From Bacillota bacterium (GTDB taxonomy: Bacteria; Bacillota_I; Bacilli_A; RF39; UBA660): a stretch of 64,000 nt of DNA. The notes under the pieces are model-generated. The model was not told the DNA's origin, searched no databases, and saw only the letters and a program-made list of their open reading frames with translations. The stretch covers positions 62,001 through 126,000 of the forward strand of contig JAEYYH010000023.1 in assembly GCA_023430885.1 (NCBI GenBank), given 5' to 3'. A program made the translations under genes and the position numbers. Positions 60,743 through 64,000 of this stretch are shown here, one piece after another. How positions within the stretch are numbered: the stretch's first letter is position 1; each line of letters starts with the position of its first letter.

Positions 60743-63709
60743 ATGAATAAAGAGGAATTAATAAAGCATCTAACTGATTTACAAGCAAGATTGGATTCAG
60801 AAGTAGATAATTATAACATTGAAAATAGGGTGGAAGAAATTGAGCAACTAAATGCTAAAATAGAAAAAAACAATACTGTTTTAAAGTATTATACTGAACA
60901 ATTAGCTGATGACAAAAACTTTGTCGATGAAACACCACTTCAATATTATTTAATGCTTGAAGCTCAAGAATTAGAAAATTTAAAATCTAAACAAGCAGCT
61001 GAAAGAGAAAATCAAGATAAAATACTTATTGAAGAATCAATAATAGCAAGTTCAGAGGCTACAATTTTAGCAGGTCAAGAAGAAATTTCTAAAATTGGTG
61101 TTGATAATACTCAATTAAGTATTGATATAAGAAGAGCAAGATTATCTTCAAATAAGGAAAAAATAGAAGCTTGTGAGAAAAAAATTGCTAGTAACAATAA
61201 ACGAGTTGAGGAAATTGAAACTCAAATTGGTGCTATTCAAACTGACATAGAGCAACATACAAGTGTAATTGAATCTTTAAATGGATTAACAGAAAATTTA
61301 AAAGAACAAACTGCAGAAGCTAATGCAAAATATGAAGAAGTAGTTGCTCAAGAAAAAGCAAGTAAAAACGGTGAAATTGATTTAGCAAAGAAAAATAAAG
61401 CTGAAGCTGAATTAGAAACTTTAAAAACTATAACTTCAACATTAGAACAACGTTCAAGTGCAATTTCTTATAATTTTGCAGGGGAATTAAGAGAAATAAT
61501 TACAGATTATACTAATTCTGAAATTAATGATGAAGAAATGAAAGCAAAATTATCTGAGTTAAAGGCAAAGTTGCCAGAAGAATTTATAAAATCAGATGAA
61601 GCTGCAAGAAATGCGGAGATATCTGAAAATCAAAGAGCTCAAGAAGTTTTAGAAGTTAAAATTGATGATTTAACTAAAAAATTATCTAATGAAGATAATT
61701 ACAAAGTTTCTCCAGCGCAATATGCAAAAACAAGAGCTAAATTAAGTGCTTGTAAGAAGAATATGAGCAGTTATGATTCTCAAATTGCTATGTTAAAATC
61801 ACAAATACCATCAAATGAACTTGATCTAAATGAATATCAAGAAATGATTAATATCTGCAATGATGAAAATGAAGAAATTGCAAGACAATTAATTTTAAAT
61901 AATGGTGTTGACAAAGAATTAGAAACTGAATTAACAGCAAAACAAAAAATGAATTTTACTATAATTGCTGAAGCTAAAGAATTAATTGAAAATATTAATA
62001 TTGATGGTTTAGAAAATACTCAAGTATTAGCACAATTAGAAGAGAGAAAAGCAAGAACTGAAAAATTAATAGCAAGTTATCAAGCAGAGTTAGCTGATGA
62101 AAATGCTATTGATAGAAGCAAAATACGTTTGGATCAAATAGAATTAGCTAATAGTCAACAAGGCATGAATGCTTTGAAAAATAGAGAGAATTTTTTAAAT
62201 AATTCTATAGTAGTAACAATAGACAAAATAATTGGTGGAAATTTAGAGATAGATAATGGAGTAGAAACAAGAACAAATTCTGCAAATCCACTTCCATTTG
62301 CTGCATCTGATGGTCTAAATCCAGAAGAAATGATCTCTCCAATTCCAGTTGGCAAAGTTAATGCTAACGATTCACTTGATTTTGAAGGCCTAAATCCAGA
62401 AGGTTTTGGAGCAAGCGATGATGATTTCAATTTATTTGGTATCGAAAATCCTGCTTCGAAAAACGACGAGGATGGCAAAATTGAAGAAATTGATACAAGT
62501 GAAGTAAATGAGAATTTAAGAAAAAAATCAAAATTAGATAAATTCAAAGCTGCATTTAAGAAACATTGGAGAAAAGTTGCTATAGTTGTTGCTTTACTTG
62601 CAGGCTTAGCAGCAGGTTTAAAGGGCTGTGATCAAGATAAAGTTAATAAGGCTACAGATGCCATCATAAATAATGATGATGCTATGGAAGATGTTATTGA
62701 TTCCCAAGATCCTGATAAGTCTTTACAAGATTTTTTAGATAAAAACGGCTTACAAATAGAAGACAATAAAGAGGATACTGCAACTCCAGTTAATGATGCA
62801 GAAACAGCAAAACCAACTCAAAATCCTGCTGGCAATAACGGTAATTCTCAAGCTCCATATACTGAAAAAGCTCCAGAAGCAACTGAAAAGGCAGCTGAAC
62901 CAGTAGATCCATCAACAATAGTTGATGAGCATCCTAATGTAGAAGTCACACCAGAACATGCTGAACCAGTAGATCCATCAACAATAGTTGATGAACATCC
63001 TGATGTTACTCCAACCCCAATTCCAACTCCAACACCTGATCAAGGCTTCGAGATTGATGAAGGAGGAGTGACAGGTGACGAAACTGTTCCGGATGATGCA
63101 TGGGATAATGAAAATCCAATTTCTACTAATACTCCAGCTCCTGTAGATAATGGTGGCGTTACAGGAAACGAAACTGTTCCGGATGATGCATGGGATAATG
63201 AAACTCCAGTAATTGAAGGATCAAGTACAAATGTTGATCAAACGGGAAATAATGTAGTTGGATCTGTTACGGTTGAAACGCCAGCTCCAACTCAAACTCC
63301 TACAACTCCTACCTCAACAACAACAATTGCTGTAAACCCTGGGGATGCATTAATTGTTAATGACAATGGAGTAAATTATGTGTCTGATAATAACTCTAAT
63401 TATCAAGCAAAAGAAAATGATCAAGATATTTTTGCAAATGATGCTGTTCAAAGTGTTTCAGTTGTAACTGATGAAAAAGGTAATGATACTATAAATGTTG
63501 AAATTAATAGTAATGATGCACAAAGAACAACAACTTTATCTGATGCTGATGTTGCGGCTATATCTGCAGAAAACAACATTAATTCTGATGAAATAGCTCA
63601 AATTGAAGCACAATATAAAGCTCAACAAGCAGCATTAGAAGAATTAAAGCAACAAGTACAAAGCTCTGAAAATACTGTAGCACAACCTACTACAGGAATT
63701 ACTAAATAA
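60743..63709 (+). CDS. Large coiled-coil membrane protein with Pro/Thr-rich repeat-bearing outer part
   Basis: A 988-residue protein I do not recognise. Residues about 1-480 are almost all charged heptad-like helix (Glu, Lys, Gln, Ala, Leu), a long coiled coil, with no signal peptide at the start. A flexible Asn/Asp-rich link (about 500-590) and a basic patch (KKHWRK) lead to one membrane helix (about 612-626). The rest is a Pro/Thr/acidic outer section with two duplicated units and a final helical segment (about 955-980). The order implies an N-inside, C-outside layout, as in a cytoskeletal linker or an anchor. Confidence 0.72.
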   Translation: MNKEELIKHLTDLQARLDSEVDNYNIENRVEEIEQLNAKIEKNNTVLKYYTEQLADDKNFVDETPLQYYLMLEAQELENLKSKQAAERENQDKILIEESIIASSEATILAGQEEISKIGVDNTQLSIDIRRARLSSNKEKIEACEKKIASNNKRVEEIETQIGAIQTDIEQHTSVIESLNGLTENLKEQTAEANAKYEEVVAQEKASKNGEIDLAKKNKAEAELETLKTITSTLEQRSSAISYNFAGELREIITDYTNSEINDEEMKAKLSELKAKLPEEFIKSDEAARNAEISENQRAQEVLEVKIDDLTKKLSNEDNYKVSPAQYAKTRAKLSACKKNMSSYDSQIAMLKSQIPSNELDLNEYQEMINICNDENEEIARQLILNNGVDKELETELTAKQKMNFTIIAEAKELIENINIDGLENTQVLAQLEERKARTEKLIASYQAELADENAIDRSKIRLDQIELANSQQGMNALKNRENFLNNSIVVTIDKIIGGNLEIDNGVETRTNSANPLPFAASDGLNPEEMISPIPVGKVNANDSLDFEGLNPEGFGASDDDFNLFGIENPASKNDEDGKIEEIDTSEVNENLRKKSKLDKFKAAFKKHWRKVAIVVALLAGLAAGLKGCDQDKVNKATDAIINNDDAMEDVIDSQDPDKSLQDFLDKNGLQIEDNKEDTATPVNDAETAKPTQNPAGNNGNSQAPYTEKAPEATEKAAEPVDPSTIVDEHPNVEVTPEHAEPVDPSTIVDEHPDVTPTPIPTPTPDQGFEIDEGGVTGDETVPDDAWDNENPISTNTPAPVDNGGVTGNETVPDDAWDNETPVIEGSSTNVDQTGNNVVGSVTVETPAPTQTPTTPTSTTTIAVNPGDALIVNDNGVNYVSDNNSNYQAKENDQDIFANDAVQSVSVVTDEKGNDTINVEINSNDAQRTTTLSDADVAAISAENNINSDEIAQIEAQYKAQQAALEELKQQVQSSENTVAQPTTGITK
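62894..63006 (+). repeat. Direct repeat pair A (47 bases, 66-base period)
   Basis: 62894-62940 and 62960-63006 are 47-base copies with two differences, encoding AEPVDPSTIVDEHP[ND]V twice. They lie in the Pro-rich outer part of the 988-residue protein. Confidence 0.88.
63062..63208 (+). repeat. Direct repeat pair B (57 bases, 90-base period)
   Basis: 63062-63118 and 63152-63208 encode GGVTG[DN]ETVPDDAWDNE[NT]P twice; a stretch of about 34 bases is identical. The near identity points to a recent duplication. Confidence 0.88.
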
Positions 63710-63729
63710 ATAATAGGAGGATAAAAAGG

Positions 63730-63978
63730 ATGGAAAATAAAATTAACAAAGTTGTTACCTTAGCTAACGGAAAAAAATATTTTATTTTAAAACAAGCAAT
63801 ATATAAAGGTGAAAACTATTTTATGGTTGCGGAAGTTACTGAGGATGGAGAAGATTTAAAAGAAAAATTCAATATCCTTCATGAAACTGTAGAAGATGGT
63901 AAGACATTTATACAGTTTGAAAAAAATCCAAAAACTATTCAAATTATACTTAGTCACTTAAATATAGAAGAAATGTAA
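63730..63978 (+). CDS. Small acidic protein of unknown function
   Basis: An 82-residue soluble protein without membrane segment. It alternates beta-strand-like turns (LANGKKYFILKQAIYKGENY, TEDGEDL, VEDGKTFIQFEKN), a pattern like DUF1292-type small proteins, but I cannot assign it. It lies 20 bases after the 988-residue gene and its terminator is inside the end of the gene, so it is the last member of the operon. Confidence 0.72.
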   Translation: MENKINKVVTLANGKKYFILKQAIYKGENYFMVAEVTEDGEDLKEKFNILHETVEDGKTFIQFEKNPKTIQIILSHLNIEEM

Positions 63979-63998
63979 ATTTCTTCTTTTTTATTTTT
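63966..63998 (+). terminator. Terminator of the 59351 operon
   Basis: AGAAGAAAT (63966-63974) pairs with ATTTCTTCT (63979-63987), followed by T-rich sequence. The left arm overlaps the last codons and the stop. Confidence 0.85.
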
Positions 63999-64000
63999 AA

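Noticed and set aside
1..64000. Mycoplasma-type genetic code (UGA = Trp)
   Set aside because: Several genes (adk, map, truA, ecfT, amidase) stop at TGA and Trp positions are TGG.
1..64000. Mobile elements, prophage, CRISPR arrays, tRNA or rRNA genes
   Set aside because: No transposase or integrase gene, regular short spaced repeats, or cloverleaf/rRNA signature could be found by reading.

Overview
The window is strongly AT-rich bacterial chromosome, densely packed with housekeeping genes on the + strand (only ppaC and gpsA are on the - strand). Gene order follows the origin-proximal half of a Bacillota chromosome: recF-gyrB-gyrA, dnaX-ybaB-recR-bofA-holB-ricT-trmN6-rsmI, metG-tatD-yabE-rsmA, tilS-ftsH, parA-parB, ychF-rpsF-ssb-rpsR, the S10-spc-alpha ribosomal superoperon, ecfA1-ecfA2-ecfT-truA and rplM-rpsI. 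Several genes (map, adk, truA, ecfT, the CwlD-like amidase) end in TGA and Trp is read from TGG, so the code is standard and this is not a UGA=Trp mycoplasma. The best guess is a reduced-genome, gut-type low-GC member of the Bacilli (RF39/Erysipelotrichales/Mollicutes-like); this is inference.

Layout. 1-4719: end of recF, then gyrase. 4720-5157: a centromere-like spacer with four parS sites and the gene for a very short SRP RNA. 5158-15706: tadA, then a ten-gene replication, repair and translation run from dnaX to mfd. 15727-17343 (-): a CBS-domain pyrophosphatase. 17452-19760: a T-box leader with an AUG (Met) specifier driving dut and metG. 19872-26476: a small membrane protein, tatD, a YabE-like 3D-domain protein, rsmA, ung, tilS and ftsH. 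26568-30725: parA, parB, mscS, a DUF951 protein and an AbgT-like transporter. 30800-33013: ychF, then rpsF-ssb-rpsR behind an S6:S18-type leader. 33047-34024 (-): gpsA. 34292-48313: S10-spc-alpha ribosomal genes with secY, adk, map, infA and rpoA; rpmD (L30) is missing. 48387-54969: a surface protein, an SDR, a stand-alone GlmU-type acetyltransferase, the ECF transporter core, truA and an unknown membrane protein. 55112-59203: rplM-rpsI behind an L13-type leader, ldh, a methyltransferase, an RluA-type synthase and a CwlD-like amidase. 59351-63978: a three-gene operon of unrecognised envelope proteins.

How it works together. ParA and ParB (26568-28227) should act on the four parS sites beside gyrA, linking chromosome segregation to the origin region. 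Ribosomal protein genes carry three structured leaders (rpsF, rpsJ, rplM) suited to autoregulation, and dut-metG is under tRNA control. Most transcription units start at an extended -10 box (TGNTATAAT) and end in a short hairpin with a T-run, sometimes overlapping the last codons or the next promoter.

The least explained content is the 59351-63978 operon: a one-pass surface protein, a 988-residue coiled-coil protein with a single membrane segment and a Pro/Thr-rich repeat-bearing outer part, and an 82-residue protein. The first has a paralogue at 48387-49547. No transposon, phage, CRISPR array, rRNA or tRNA gene was seen.
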